DNA of 64,000 bases from an uncultured Butyricicoccus sp. GTDB lineage: Bacteria; Bacillota; Clostridia; Oscillospirales; Butyricicoccaceae. This document shows, one piece after another, positions 53,788 to 63,787 of the stretch; within the stretch, counting starts at the first letter, position 1, and every line of letters starts with the position of its first letter. The position numbers and the translations under genes were made by a program. The notes beneath the pieces were generated by a model. That model was not told the origin of the DNA. It made no database searches and was given only the letters and a program-made list of their open reading frames with translations. Location of the stretch: NCBI GenBank assembly GCA_944384655.1, contig CALWUF010000010.1:1-64000 (forward strand), written 5' to 3'.

Positions 53788-54027
53788 ATGATTAAAGTTT
53801 GGATTCGGTTGGACAGATCTGACGATTTGATTGGGCTGAATGCGGCGGCCACACGTATGCCATTTGAGATTGATGTTGTGTCGGGCTGGTATGTGGCAGA
53901 TGCCAAATCCAAGGTGGGGTTGTTCGGATTGGATTTGTCCTCGCCCATCCGTGTGGATATCTATGCGGACAAGCGCAGTGCGGAGCCATTTTTGCAATAT
54001 CTCCGCCCGATGATGGGGAATTCGTAA
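53788..54027 (+). CDS. Small degenerate HPr-like protein
   Basis: 79-aa protein. The middle reads SGWYVADAKSKVGLFGLDL, which matches the second half of HPr-family proteins around regulatory Ser46 (AKS-x-x-G), and the length is close to HPr. The segment that should hold GLHARPA is absent, so no phosphoryl-accepting His can be identified. Similar His-less HPr-like proteins are annotated in clostridia without known role. GGGGGA lies before the ATG. It is divergent from mtaB and has its own terminator. Confidence 0.7.
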   Translation: MIKVWIRLDRSDDLIGLNAAATRMPFEIDVVSGWYVADAKSKVGLFGLDLSSPIRVDIYADKRSAEPFLQYLRPMMGNS

Positions 54028-54127
54028 GAGAAGGATTCATCCAGCAAAACAAAAAGACATCGATACATATTGTTTTGCAGATACAATGATGGTGCAGTCT
54101 GTTCGGACTGACCTGACAGGGACAAAG

Positions 54128-54154
54128 CCGCCTGTGACGCAGGCGGTCTTTTTT
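54128..54154 (+). terminator. Terminator after the small HPr-like gene
   Basis: 7-bp GC-rich stem (CCGCCTG, 54128-54134 with 54140-54146) and a six-T run, 100 bases after the stop. Confidence 0.8.
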
Positions 54155-54268
54155 GCGCATAAAACCGGCATGGCATGCCTTTCTGCCGCATATGGTTGAG
54201 GGGAAGACAAAGGTCGCATATGGCGGCTGATTTGATAAAAAAGGGGCTGTACCGGAGAGGACAGGTGT

Positions 54269-55429
54269 GTGAGGATGAAACGAATCTGTATCATTGGCGC
54301 TGTGGTGTGGTGTCTTTTGGCGGTATCTGTCCCGGCGTTTGCCGCTGAACTGGGAGAAGTTAAGGCAAAATCTGCAATCTTAACGACGGAAGATGGGCAG
54401 GTGTTGTTTGAACAGAATGCGGACGAGGCGCTTCCACCTGCGTCGGTGACAAAACTCATGACCATGTTGTTGACGATCGAGGCGATTGACAGTGGAAAGG
54501 CATCGTTGGATGATATTGTCACGGCATCAGCTCATGCGGCAGAGATGGGTGGCTCGCAGATCTATCTGAAAGAAGGCGAGCAGATGACGCTGGATGACAT
54601 GCTCAAATCTATTGCCGTTGCATCTGCAAATGATGCGGCAGTTGCCGTCGCGGAACACTTGAGTGGCAGTGAAGAGTCCTTTGTTTCCCTGATGAATGAA
54701 CGTGCGAAGGAATTGGGCTGTACAGGTACCACATTTGTCAATCCGAATGGATTGGATACCGATGGGGAAGAAACACGCACGACAGCGGCAGATCTGGCAA
54801 AAATATCCGTGGAACTGTTGCGCCACGAACGAATTTTGGAATATACTTCGATCTGGATGGACACCGTGCGCGATGGTGCATTTGGTCTCACAAACACGAA
54901 TAAGATGCTTCGGCTGTATGATGGCATGATCGGATTGAAAACCGGCTACACCAGTACGGCAGGATATTGCATTTCCGCCGTCGCAGAGCGCGATGGGATG
55001 CGTTTGATTGCAGTTGTACTGGGCGAACCGGACAAAGATTCACGCAATTCGGATGTCAGCGCCATGTTGAATTATGGATTTGCCAATTATACCATGGCGC
55101 ATATCCTCGAAGACGGACAAACGCTGGACAGTATACCTGTGGAATTGGGTATGCAGACCTCGGTTTCTGTTGCGCTTGCCGATGACATGCCAATTTTGAT
55201 GGAAAAAGCAGGTGCAGAAACGCTCGAACGCGAAATCACTTTGGAAAACAGCGTACAGGCGCCGGTGAAGCAGGGTACAAAGTTGGGAGAAGTTGTACTC
55301 CGGCGTGGAGATGAAGAAATTGCCCGTCGGGATATTATCGCGGCGGAAGATGTCGAACGCAAAGGGATTTCTGCCATCTATCGCGATTTGCTCGCATATT
55401 TGCTCATGAAACAGCAGGCATTTGAATGA
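54269..55429 (+). CDS. dacF: D-alanyl-D-alanine carboxypeptidase (DacF-like)
   Basis: 386-aa peptidase S11 with a signal peptide cleaved near residue 25 (PAFAAE). Catalytic motifs are SVTK (SxxK), SAN and KTG (GLKTGYTSTAGYC). A beta-rich C-terminal domain and a final amphipathic helix (the usual membrane-anchoring helix of DacA/DacF) follow. In Bacillus dacF acts in spore cortex maturation; that role is inferred. The GTG at 54269 has GGAGAGG 8 bases upstream; ATG 54275 is the alternative. It is shorter than and distinct from the linker-bearing carboxypeptidase at 14.8 kb. Confidence 0.88.
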   Translation: MRMKRICIIGAVVWCLLAVSVPAFAAELGEVKAKSAILTTEDGQVLFEQNADEALPPASVTKLMTMLLTIEAIDSGKASLDDIVTASAHAAEMGGSQIYLKEGEQMTLDDMLKSIAVASANDAAVAVAEHLSGSEESFVSLMNERAKELGCTGTTFVNPNGLDTDGEETRTTAADLAKISVELLRHERILEYTSIWMDTVRDGAFGLTNTNKMLRLYDGMIGLKTGYTSTAGYCISAVAERDGMRLIAVVLGEPDKDSRNSDVSAMLNYGFANYTMAHILEDGQTLDSIPVELGMQTSVSVALADDMPILMEKAGAETLEREITLENSVQAPVKQGTKLGEVVLRRGDEEIARRDIIAAEDVERKGISAIYRDLLAYLLMKQQAFE

Positions 55430-55552
55430 TTTTTTACAGGAGTGTAAATCTTACGGAGGAAGGGTTGTTTTTCTTTACAAAATCCGTTGTAATTTTTTGC
55501 AATTTATGATACCATTGTAACAACCTCATAGTAGATTGGGAGGAAAACTAAA

Positions 55553-55963
55553 ATGGTTAAATTAATTATGGCGGTTACCGGAAGCGGTAAAACCAAGAAC
55601 ATTATCGATCTTGTCAATGCGGCAGCGGCTGAAGAGCCGGGTTCTATTGTCTGCATTGCAAAGGGCAATCAGTTGAACTTTGACATCTCTCACAAGGCTC
55701 GATTGATTAACGTGCAGGATTATAGTGTTTCGGATTATTCGTCGCTTCTTGGCTTTGTAGCCGGCATTCATGCAGGAAACTATGACATTACGAAGATCTT
55801 CGTTGACAGCCTGTATAAAGTCGCATGTGATGATAAGCAGGAGAATGCGGATCAGTTTATTCTGGCTCTGGATGAGTTCTCTGCCAAACACAGCGTAGAC
55901 TTTACCATTGCGGTGTCTGGCGATGCGGCTTCTGCCAGCGATGTCATGAAAAAGTATCTGTAA
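55553..55963 (+). CDS. Small P-loop protein of unknown function
   Basis: 136-aa soluble protein with an N-terminal Walker A (VTGSGKTKN) and a possible Walker B at KIFVDSLY near residue 82. The lack of further helicase or kinase motifs and its small size suggest a single-domain P-loop NTPase. I recognise no named family. GGGAGGA lies at ideal spacing before the ATG, and the gene is flanked by a strong bidirectional terminator, so it is well supported as real. Confidence 0.75.
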   Translation: MVKLIMAVTGSGKTKNIIDLVNAAAAEEPGSIVCIAKGNQLNFDISHKARLINVQDYSVSDYSSLLGFVAGIHAGNYDITKIFVDSLYKVACDDKQENADQFILALDEFSAKHSVDFTIAVSGDAASASDVMKKYL

Positions 55964-55976
55964 TTCAATTGACCAT

Positions 55977-56013
55977 AAAGCCCGCGGGATTGCATATCCA
56001 GCGGGCTTTTTCG
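55977..56013. terminator. Bidirectional terminator between the P-loop and DUF4363 genes
   Basis: 9-bp perfect stem (AAAGCCCGC, 55977-55985 with 56001-56009) with further inner pairing and a T-run on the right. Confidence 0.88.
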
Positions 56014-56018
56014 TTGCT

Positions 56019-56399
56019 CTAAAAAATATTTTTCAGCCCGATGACTTCTGAACGAAGCAGGTCATCCACTGCTTGCCGCAGTCCCGCCAATTCGAGCATA
56101 AGCTGGGCACAATCACCTGTCTGTACGCCCGCCTGTGTGCGGGCAAAGCCCAATCGAACTTCGTCAAGCAGTTTTTCGCTGATAACCGCAGAGAAATAAA
56201 CTTCATGCTGTTCATACTTGTGTTGTGCCTGCGTCGTAAATTGCGCCGCAGTGGAAAGCTGATTTTGCTGTGCTGCCTGTTGTGCCTGTGTGAGAGCAAC
56301 CGAAATATCGCCAACGGTGTCGGAAACTGTGAAAAGATTGTACCATCCACCTGCGATCACGGTGAAAAGCAGTGCCACCGCTGTCCAGAACCGCTTCAT
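56019..56399 (-). CDS. DUF4363 family protein
   Basis: 126-aa protein with an N-terminal membrane helix or signal anchor (about residues 5-22) and a helical outer domain rich in Gln and Ala. It matches the DUF4363 proteins that accompany DUF421 proteins in spore-formers. Function is unknown. It starts four bases inside the end of the DUF421 gene. Confidence 0.75.
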   Translation of the reverse strand: MKRFWTAVALLFTVIAGGWYNLFTVSDTVGDISVALTQAQQAAQQNQLSTAAQFTTQAQHKYEQHEVYFSAVISEKLLDEVRLGFARTQAGVQTGDCAQLMLELAGLRQAVDDLLRSEVIGLKNIF

Positions 56400-57079
56400 A
56401 ATACGCCTCCGTCACGCAGTTGGAGAAACACATTGCCGCAGTCATCCAATGTCAGTAAAAATACGTTGTTTAGCGAGGCGGCGCCGCGTTCGCGGCACAG
56501 TTGGGCGATGGATTCCTCTGTTTGACCGAGTTGTCGGATGTTATAGTGTACGAGTTTGCCGTCTGACACGACGATCAACGGCATTCCCTGTTCTGCGGGC
56601 TGCATTTGCAGGTGTTCCGGTGTCAACGGCTGTTGGGCAGCGCGTGGGATGACGCTGAGTTGCCCGTTGGTCTCGACGATGGCGTATCGAACATCCTCTA
56701 TGCGCGTCACACCTGCGATGCGCAGACCTTCTAAAATATCCTCCGGTGCAAGTCGAAGAATGCGAAGCATTTTGGTATCAAAAACCCCATCCTTGATGAC
56801 AACGCATGAATTGCCGCACAACAATCTTCGGGCGCGGCGGCTGCGGCGGCACAGACAGGATAACAAGACTTCTACAGCAAGTAACGTCGCAAGTGGGACG
56901 ACGCCTCCGAGCAGCGGGACGGCGGTATCCTGAAGGGGGATGGAGGCCAGTTCGGAAACCAGAATGGTTACAGCAAATTCTGAGGTGGACAGCTCGCCAA
57001 GTTGCCGTTTCCCGGCAAAACGCAGCCCACCGATGACGGCGGCATAGACCAGAAGCGTGCGCAGAAAAAGCAGAAACAA
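56396..57079 (-). CDS. DUF421 (YetF-type) membrane protein
   Basis: 227-aa protein with three N-terminal membrane helices and a C-terminal cytoplasmic YetF/YcaP domain. The GKRQLGELSTSEF segment after helix one is the family signature. Family members include spore-related proteins of unknown mechanism. The start is TTG at 57079 with GAGGTGA 6 bases upstream. It is co-transcribed with DUF4363. Confidence 0.85.
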   Translation of the reverse strand: MFLLFLRTLLVYAAVIGGLRFAGKRQLGELSTSEFAVTILVSELASIPLQDTAVPLLGGVVPLATLLAVEVLLSCLCRRSRRARRLLCGNSCVVIKDGVFDTKMLRILRLAPEDILEGLRIAGVTRIEDVRYAIVETNGQLSVIPRAAQQPLTPEHLQMQPAEQGMPLIVVSDGKLVHYNIRQLGQTEESIAQLCRERGAASLNNVFLLTLDDCGNVFLQLRDGGVL

Positions 57080-57211
57080 GCAGGATCACCTCGCCGAAAC
57101 AGATATGGATACAGTATGTCACGGAGGGCAAAAAAGCATACGTGTTGTATATGGAAAACTCTTTCTATCTGTCATGTCTGGCATTGGATTGGAAAAAAAT
57201 CGAAAAATCGG

Positions 57212-57239
57212 TTGACATTTTTAAAATTCGGGATATAAT
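57212..57239 (+). promoter_or_regulatory. ilv operon promoter
   Basis: TTGACA (57212-57217), 16-base spacer, TATAAT (57234-57239), feeding the T-box leader. The rest of 57080-57211 shows no clear gene. Confidence 0.8.
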
Positions 57240-57254
57240 AAATCATACAAGATA

Positions 57255-57535
57255 TGTAAATGCAGGGACCGGAAGGAGTAGCTTCCCCGAAGCTTTCAGA
57301 GAGTTGCCGCTTGGTGTAAGGCAGCAGGGGAGGAGAAGTGAACGTCATCCGCGAGCAGTTTGGGCGAACAGGTTTTTGCCTTAGTAACCGGAATCGGGTC
57401 AGCCTCCGTTAATGGGCAAGCATTATGTGCAAGTATTGCATCGATGCGTTGAGGTGGTCGCTTTTGAAGCGACAATAAGAGTGGTACCGCAGAGCACAGT
57501 CTTTGTCTCTTTTTAAGAGATAAGGGCTTTTTTAT
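57255..57535 (+). ncRNA. T-box riboswitch upstream of ilvB
   Basis: About 290-nt leader with T-box features. Stem I contains the AGTA loop-E motif and the distal GGTGTAAGGCAGC segment. The specifier loop reads GTGAAC-GTC-A, which best fits a GUC valine codon. The T-box proper, AGAGTGGTACCGC, lies at 57478-57490. A competing terminator (57501-57510 with 57516-57525) and T-run (57528-57533) follow. Uncharged tRNA would stabilise the antiterminator and allow ilvB transcription. Confidence 0.85.
57501..57533 (+). terminator. Regulated terminator of the T-box leader
   Basis: 10-bp stem with two G-U pairs, 5-base loop and a T-run, overlapping the antiterminator region. Confidence 0.8.
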
Positions 57536-57626
57536 TTGCTTCTACTTGGACGCAGGCGCATACACTGGATGACGGTTTGCAGCCGGATGCGCAGCACAAC
57601 GAAAAACTATTTCAGGAGAGATTGTT

Positions 57627-59291
57627 ATGAAACTCAATGGTTCACAGATTCTCATTGAGACGCTGCTGGAACAGGGAACGGATACTATTTTTGGATATCC
57701 GGGCGGCGCAGTGCTCAATATTTATGATGAATTGTATAAGTATTCTGACCGTATGCGCCATGTCTTGACGGCGCATGAGCAAGGTGCATCGCATGCGGCG
57801 GACGGCTATGCGCGTGCAACCGGTAAGGTCGGCGTATGCCTTGCAACTTCCGGTCCGGGTGCAACCAACCTGGTTACCGGCATTGCCACGGCTTATATGG
57901 ACTCCATCCCGATGGTCGCCATCACTGGCAACGTCGGTACAGCATTGATCGGTCGTGATAGCTTTCAGGAAGTTTATATCGCGGGCATTACCATGCCGAT
58001 CACCAAGCACAATTTCGTTGTACGCAAGGTTGAAGAACTCGCGGATACCGTTCGTCTCGCGTTTGAAATCGCAATGAGTGGACGTCCGGGTCCGGTTCTC
58101 ATCGACATCCCCAAGGATGTCACGGCGGCGGTCTGTGAGTTTGAACACAAGCCGGCCGTACAGCCGCGCCCGCATCCACAGATTCAGCATGAGCAAATCA
58201 AAAAGATGGCAGATATGATCAATGCCAGTGAACGCCCGGTAATTTTCTTTGGCGGCGGTGTGATCATATCCGGCGCCTCCGAGCTGTTGGAGCAGTTGAT
58301 CCATCGGGCAGATATCCCGGCATGCCACGCCATGATGGGCATTGGAGCACTGAAATGTGATGATCCGCTGAATATGGGCATGATTGGTATGCATGGATGG
58401 GTTTCCGCAGGTCGAGCCGCTGACAAAGCGGATCTGCTCATTGCACTTGGCACGCGTTTTTCGGACCGTGTTGCCACGAAGATGGGAGATTTTGCAACTT
58501 CTGCAAAAATTGTACAGGTCGATATCGATGCCGCAGAGGTTAACAAGAACATTGAAGTTGATCACAACGTCATCGGCGATGCCCGCGATGTATTGGAAGC
58601 CGTTCTCCCGCTCGTCGATCATGCAGATCACACCCCGTGGAAGGAACAGATTGCAACGTGGAAAAAGCGCATGGACTACTGTCCAAAGGATGATGACTCT
58701 GTGATCCGCCCGCATCAACTGATGAAAAAGATTGATGAGCTGCTGGACGATGATGACATCGTTGCAACCGATGTCGGACAGCATCAGATGTGGGCTGCAC
58801 AATTCACAGGCCGTCAAAAGCCGCGCACATTCCTGTCTTCCGGCGGTCTTGGCACGATGGGATATGGCTATGGTGCAGCCATCGGCGCACAGATCGCGTG
58901 TCCCAATCGCAAGGTTGTACATATCACCGGTGACGGCAGCTTCCATATGAACCTTCAGGAGATGTGTACAGCGGTCAGCTACAATCTGCCGGTTGTCACA
59001 GTCGTCGTCAATAACAGCGTACTTGGCATGGTTCGCCAGTGGCAGACCTCATTCTATGGTCATCGCTATTCCAATACGGATCCGCATAGAAAGACTGACT
59101 TCGTTAAGCTGGCGGAGGCATTTGGCGCCAAGGGTATGCGCTGCACGACGCTGGCAGAATTTGATGCGGCAATGCGTGAAGCCTTACAGACAAACGGTCC
59201 GGTTATCATTGATGCGGTTGTCGATAAAGACGAGCGTGTTCTGCCATTCATCCCGGCGGGTGAGACGATCAACAACGTTGTGATTGACTGA
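57627..59291 (+). CDS. ilvB: Acetolactate synthase, large subunit
   Basis: 554-aa thiamine-diphosphate enzyme that makes acetolactate or acetohydroxybutyrate, the first step of branched-chain amino acid synthesis. The catalytic Glu segment HEQGASHAADGYARA and the ThDP-binding GDGSFHMNLQE are intact. Length is typical of IlvB. AGGAGA lies before the ATG, and it is under the T-box. The regulatory subunit follows after 15 bases. Confidence 0.97.
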   Translation: MKLNGSQILIETLLEQGTDTIFGYPGGAVLNIYDELYKYSDRMRHVLTAHEQGASHAADGYARATGKVGVCLATSGPGATNLVTGIATAYMDSIPMVAITGNVGTALIGRDSFQEVYIAGITMPITKHNFVVRKVEELADTVRLAFEIAMSGRPGPVLIDIPKDVTAAVCEFEHKPAVQPRPHPQIQHEQIKKMADMINASERPVIFFGGGVIISGASELLEQLIHRADIPACHAMMGIGALKCDDPLNMGMIGMHGWVSAGRAADKADLLIALGTRFSDRVATKMGDFATSAKIVQVDIDAAEVNKNIEVDHNVIGDARDVLEAVLPLVDHADHTPWKEQIATWKKRMDYCPKDDDSVIRPHQLMKKIDELLDDDDIVATDVGQHQMWAAQFTGRQKPRTFLSSGGLGTMGYGYGAAIGAQIACPNRKVVHITGDGSFHMNLQEMCTAVSYNLPVVTVVVNNSVLGMVRQWQTSFYGHRYSNTDPHRKTDFVKLAEAFGAKGMRCTTLAEFDAAMREALQTNGPVIIDAVVDKDERVLPFIPAGETINNVVID

Positions 59292-59306
59292 CGGAGGTAA
59301 TAGAAT

Positions 59307-59795
59307 ATGGAAAAATATATTATTTCAGCCCTCGTTCAGAACCGTTCGGGCGTTCTGGCGCGTGTTTCCAGCCTGTTTGGACGCCGCGGGTTTAACATCG
59401 ATTCGTTAACCGTATCCCCGACAACTGACAGTGCAATTTCCCGCATTACCATCGTCGTCATCGGCGACGAGTATACGCTCGGTCAGGTGCTCAAGCAGAT
59501 GGCAAAGCTGGAGGAATGCATTGAGGTCGTACACATTGAAGAAGACGATGCATTCTGTTGGGAGCTGGTATTGGTCAAGATCCGCGGCGACGTCAATGAC
59601 CGCGAAGCGGTTCGTGAACTGTGCAATGTATATGATGCGGATGTTGTCGCTTCCAGTGATGAGACCATTATTATCCGTATGGATGGCACGCCGTCCCGCA
59701 TTGAAACATTCCTGTCCGTCATCAGCAGCTTTGATATCATTGAATCCAGCCGCACCGGCGTTACAGCTGTCCATAAGGACAAAAACAATACCTGA
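59307..59795 (+). CDS. ilvN: Acetolactate synthase, regulatory subunit
   Basis: 162-aa small subunit with an N-terminal ACT domain (RSGVLARVSSLFGRRGFNI) that binds valine and a C-terminal activation domain. It confers feedback inhibition on IlvB. Length matches the long form of IlvH/IlvN. GGAGG lies before the ATG. Confidence 0.96.
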   Translation: MEKYIISALVQNRSGVLARVSSLFGRRGFNIDSLTVSPTTDSAISRITIVVIGDEYTLGQVLKQMAKLEECIEVVHIEEDDAFCWELVLVKIRGDVNDREAVRELCNVYDADVVASSDETIIIRMDGTPSRIETFLSVISSFDIIESSRTGVTAVHKDKNNT

Positions 59796-59819
59796 GATGT
59801 ATTTTATCAGCCTGCGGGC

Positions 59820-59848
59820 TTGATTTGTCAATTATATTATTTTATAAT
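59820..59848 (+). promoter_or_regulatory. Internal promoter of ilvC
   Basis: TTGATT (59820-59825), 17-base spacer, TATAAT (59843-59848), in the 99-base gap after ilvN. It would give ilvC expression independent of the T-box. Confidence 0.75.
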
Positions 59849-59882
59849 ATATGAGTTAATGGACTTTAGTTCCGTAAATTAG

Positions 59883-60896
<1,014 letters not shown>

Positions 60897-60923
60897 GGAT
60901 ATACATATCGTCCAAAATAGACA

Positions 60924-60966
60924 AACGGGGATGGGACATCAGGTCTCCGTCCCCGTTCTTTTTTTC
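60924..60966 (+). terminator. ilvC terminator
   Basis: Stem of 8 perfect pairs extended by four inner pairs (60924-60935 with 60946-60957) and a nine-base T-rich run. It lies before ilvD. Confidence 0.85.
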
Positions 60967-61000
60967 ATCGGCGGCAGCCGCCGCCTGTTAGGAGGTACTT

Positions 61001-62665
61001 ATGGAATTGAGAAGTCATAACGTCACACAGGGCGTTGAGCGTGTACCGCATCGGTCGCTGCTGCGCGCGACCGGCTTGACGGAAGAAGAAATGAACCGCC
61101 CAATGATTGGCGTTGTTTCTGCATACAGTGAGATTATACCTGGTCATATCAATTTGGATAAAATTGCGAATGCTGTCAAGGCTGGCGTCAGTATGGCGGG
61201 CGGTACGCCGGTTCTGGTTCCTGCCATCGGTGTATGTGATGGCATTGCCATGGGGCATATCGGCATGAAATTTTCGCTGCCGTCCCGTGAGCTGATTGCA
61301 GACTCTGTGGAGACGCTTGCACAGGCACATCAGTTTGACGCATTGGTACTTATCCCGAACTGTGATAAGATCGTTCCGGGTATGGTCATGGCGGCAGCCC
61401 GTCTGAATATCCCATCTATTGTTTGCTCTGGTGGTCCGATGCTGGCAGGTCGTCACAATTGTGAAAATGTTTCGCTGTCTTATACCTTTGAGGCGGTCGG
61501 TGCGCGCAAAGCCAATCTGATTGGTGACGCGGAATTGACGGATATTGAGCAGCATTCCTGTCCTGGCTGCGGTTCGTGCTCTGGCATGTATACGGCAAAC
61601 TCGATGAACTGCCTGTGTGAAGCGATTGGCATGGCGCTGCCGGGCAATGGCACCATCCCGGCGGTTTATTCCGATCGCATCCAGTTGGCCAAGCATGCAG
61701 GCATGAAGATCATGGAATTGCTCGAAAAAGACATCAAACCGCGCGATATCATCACGGAAAAGTCCATTCACAATGCATTGGAATGTGAAATGGCATTGGG
61801 TTGCTCGACCAATACCGTTCTGCATCTGCTTGCCATTGCACATGAGGCGGGGTTGGAACTGGATCTGAATAAGTTAAATGAGATTTCCGAGTGCACACCC
61901 AATCTGTGTCATCTTGCACCGGCAGGTCGTACCTATATTCAGGAACTGAATGAAGCAGGCGGTATTTATGCCGTTATGAATGAACTTTCCAAGAAGAATT
62001 TGCTTGAACTTGACCAGATCACTGCCACTGGCAAGACGGTCGGCGAGAATATCGCACCCTGCCGCAATACCAATCCGGAGGTCATTCGCCCGATCGACAA
62101 CCCCTATATGCAGACCGGTGGCATTGCAATCCTGTGGGGCAATATTGCCAAAGAAGGCTGTGCAGTCAAACAGAGTGCAGTTGCGCCGGAAATGATGCAG
62201 CATTCCGGTCCGGCACGTGTCTTTGACAGCGAGGAAGAAGCGATTGAAGCAATTTATGGCGGCAAGATCAACAAGGGCGATGTTGTAGTCATCCGCTATG
62301 AAGGTCCAAAGGGCGGTCCGGGTATGCGTGAAATGCTCAATCCGACCTCTGCGCTCGCTGGTATGAAGCTGGATAAGGATGTTGCATTGATTACAGATGG
62401 TCGTTTTTCCGGTGCATCCCGCGGTGCATCCATCGGGCATGTCTGCCCGGAGGCTGCAATGGGCGGCGAAATCGGTCTGCTTCAGGAAGGCGATATCATC
62501 GAGATCAACATTCCGGAGCATTCCGTCAATGCAAAGGTTTCCGACGAGGAATTTGCAAAGCGCCGCGAGACCTTCGTTCCGAAGGAGCCGAAGATCAAGA
62601 CCGGTTGGCTGGCACGCTATTCGCGGCTGGTCACCTCTGCAAACAAGGGCGCTGTCCTCAAGTAA
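61001..62665 (+). CDS. ilvD: Dihydroxy-acid dehydratase
   Basis: 554-aa iron-sulfur dehydratase, third step of the pathway. Cluster and substrate motifs [26 protein letters not shown] and the C-terminal [13 protein letters not shown] are intact. AGGAGG lies before the ATG. No promoter is evident in the 34 bases after the ilvC terminator, so it depends on read-through or a cryptic start. Confidence 0.97.
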   Translation: MELRSHNVTQGVERVPHRSLLRATGLTEEEMNRPMIGVVSAYSEIIPGHINLDKIANAVKAGVSMAGGTPVLVPAIGVCDGIAMGHIGMKFSLPSRELIADSVETLAQAHQFDALVLIPNCDKIVPGMVMAAARLNIPSIVCSGGPMLAGRHNCENVSLSYTFEAVGARKANLIGDAELTDIEQHSCPGCGSCSGMYTANSMNCLCEAIGMALPGNGTIPAVYSDRIQLAKHAGMKIMELLEKDIKPRDIITEKSIHNALECEMALGCSTNTVLHLLAIAHEAGLELDLNKLNEISECTPNLCHLAPAGRTYIQELNEAGGIYAVMNELSKKNLLELDQITATGKTVGENIAPCRNTNPEVIRPIDNPYMQTGGIAILWGNIAKEGCAVKQSAVAPEMMQHSGPARVFDSEEEAIEAIYGGKINKGDVVVIRYEGPKGGPGMREMLNPTSALAGMKLDKDVALITDGRFSGASRGASIGHVCPEAAMGGEIGLLQEGDIIEINIPEHSVNAKVSDEEFAKRRETFVPKEPKIKTGWLARYSRLVTSANKGAVLK

Positions 62666-62686
62666 GCGCAAAGCAAGTATATGTTG

Positions 62687-62719
62687 TCCCCCGTCTGCTG
62701 CGGCAGAGGGGGGATTTTT
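62687..62719 (+). terminator. ilvD terminator
   Basis: GC-rich stem (62687-62698 with 62703-62714), one bulged G and a five-T run. Confidence 0.85.
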
Positions 62720-62754
62720 AATGGAGAAATATTTTTAAAAATTATAATTTTGCA

Positions 62755-62782
62755 TTGACAAAATATATTTTATGATTATAAT
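62755..62782 (+). promoter_or_regulatory. Promoter of the secreted protein gene
   Basis: Perfect TTGACA (62755-62760), 16-base spacer, perfect TATAAT (62777-62782). Confidence 0.8.
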
Positions 62783-62833
62783 GTGAATAAAGAAGGTTAT
62801 AGAGGCTGAATCGTTTCGGAAGGATGTGTTGTG

Positions 62834-63622
62834 ATGAAAAAATGGAAGCGAGCGTTGGCAATTGTGTTGATAAGCGCCTGTTTAGTCGGCGGAACCGCAT
62901 GGGCAGATTCGCAGACATCGCCGGAAGCAGAAGCGGTAAAGGAGGCATTTATTGGCTCTCAGGATATTTCGTATCAGATTGGATATTTTGAATCGGAAAA
63001 TGGCAAGACTGATATACTGACAGAGGAACAAATTCAGCCATATATTGATGATTTTAATAGAAAAATGGATCAGTACTATGCGGAGAGTAATATTTGCCGT
63101 CAAACTTATAAAGAAACAAATGAAAAGATACTCCGTGAGATAGGAAAGAATAAAGTGGAGTATCTTGTTAATGCAGGTGTTCTGGACTGTACATTTCGTA
63201 ATGTAAGCATTAGCGAAAATGGGCAGACAGCAACTGTGAAAGCCGTATGCACATCTTGGGGGAATTGGGTAGAAGAAAATGAAAATGGTCAGTTAGAAGT
63301 CACTGCTCCGATTGGTCGGGATACTATAACTGCGACGATGGTAAAAGAGGATGGTCTGTGGAAGCTCAAACAAATTGATGATATGTATGCAGAATTTGCT
63401 TCGGATGTTATTTATCAGTTAGAGGAGCAGAACGATTCTGCTTCAACTGCAAGTATGCATTCCAGTGAACAGGCAGAACAGATGGAAGCGATTGATGAAT
63501 ATGTAGAACAAACTTGTTTGACAGAATACGATACATTTGATGAAGCCTTAGCAGTTGCGGAAAGCTTGGATCCGGATGAAATCAACCCGTTTCAGCTGTT
63601 ATTGAGCAGATTTGAAAATTAA
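62834..63622 (+). CDS. Secreted protein of unknown function
   Basis: 262-aa protein with a signal peptide (basic start, hydrophobic residues 8-22, WADS-type cleavage site). The mature part is acidic and Gln/Glu-rich, with an NTF2-like or DUF-type alpha/beta feel (GQTATVKAVCTSWGNW, DGLWKLKQIDD). I recognise no family. The gene is AT-richer than its neighbours and has a consensus promoter of its own, which may point to later acquisition. GGAAGGA lies upstream; GTG 62831 is an alternative start. Confidence 0.75.
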   Translation: MKKWKRALAIVLISACLVGGTAWADSQTSPEAEAVKEAFIGSQDISYQIGYFESENGKTDILTEEQIQPYIDDFNRKMDQYYAESNICRQTYKETNEKILREIGKNKVEYLVNAGVLDCTFRNVSISENGQTATVKAVCTSWGNWVEENENGQLEVTAPIGRDTITATMVKEDGLWKLKQIDDMYAEFASDVIYQLEEQNDSASTASMHSSEQAEQMEAIDEYVEQTCLTEYDTFDEALAVAESLDPDEINPFQLLLSRFEN

Positions 63623-63636
63623 CAGGAAACAGATAC

Positions 63637-63677
63637 CAATCCTCGTTTGTTTATCAATGGTAAACAGACGGGGATTG
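63637..63677 (+). terminator. Terminator-like hairpin after the secreted protein gene
   Basis: 17-bp stem with two G-U pairs (63637-63653 with 63661-63677). The T-tract is delayed, so efficiency is uncertain. Confidence 0.6.
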
Positions 63678-63720
63678 CTCTGTGTTATGATAAATTTTTA
63701 ATAAAAGACTTTTTGTATTA

Positions 63721-63749
63721 TTGATAAAATTTGAAAGATTGATTATACT
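63721..63749 (+). promoter_or_regulatory. Promoter of the PadR-like gene
   Basis: TTGATA (63721-63726), 17-base spacer, TATACT (63744-63749). Confidence 0.7.
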
Positions 63750-63787
63750 ATATAATTAAGTAAATGAAAACGGAGAAGGTGGATTAT

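Noticed and set aside
57142..57384. Possible small gene within the ilv leader
   Set aside because: It overlaps the ilv promoter and stem I of the T-box, whose structure explains the sequence.
57642..58946. Open frame of 434 codons on the minus strand, opposite ilvB
   Set aside because: It is antisense to a fully conserved enzyme and has no start signal.
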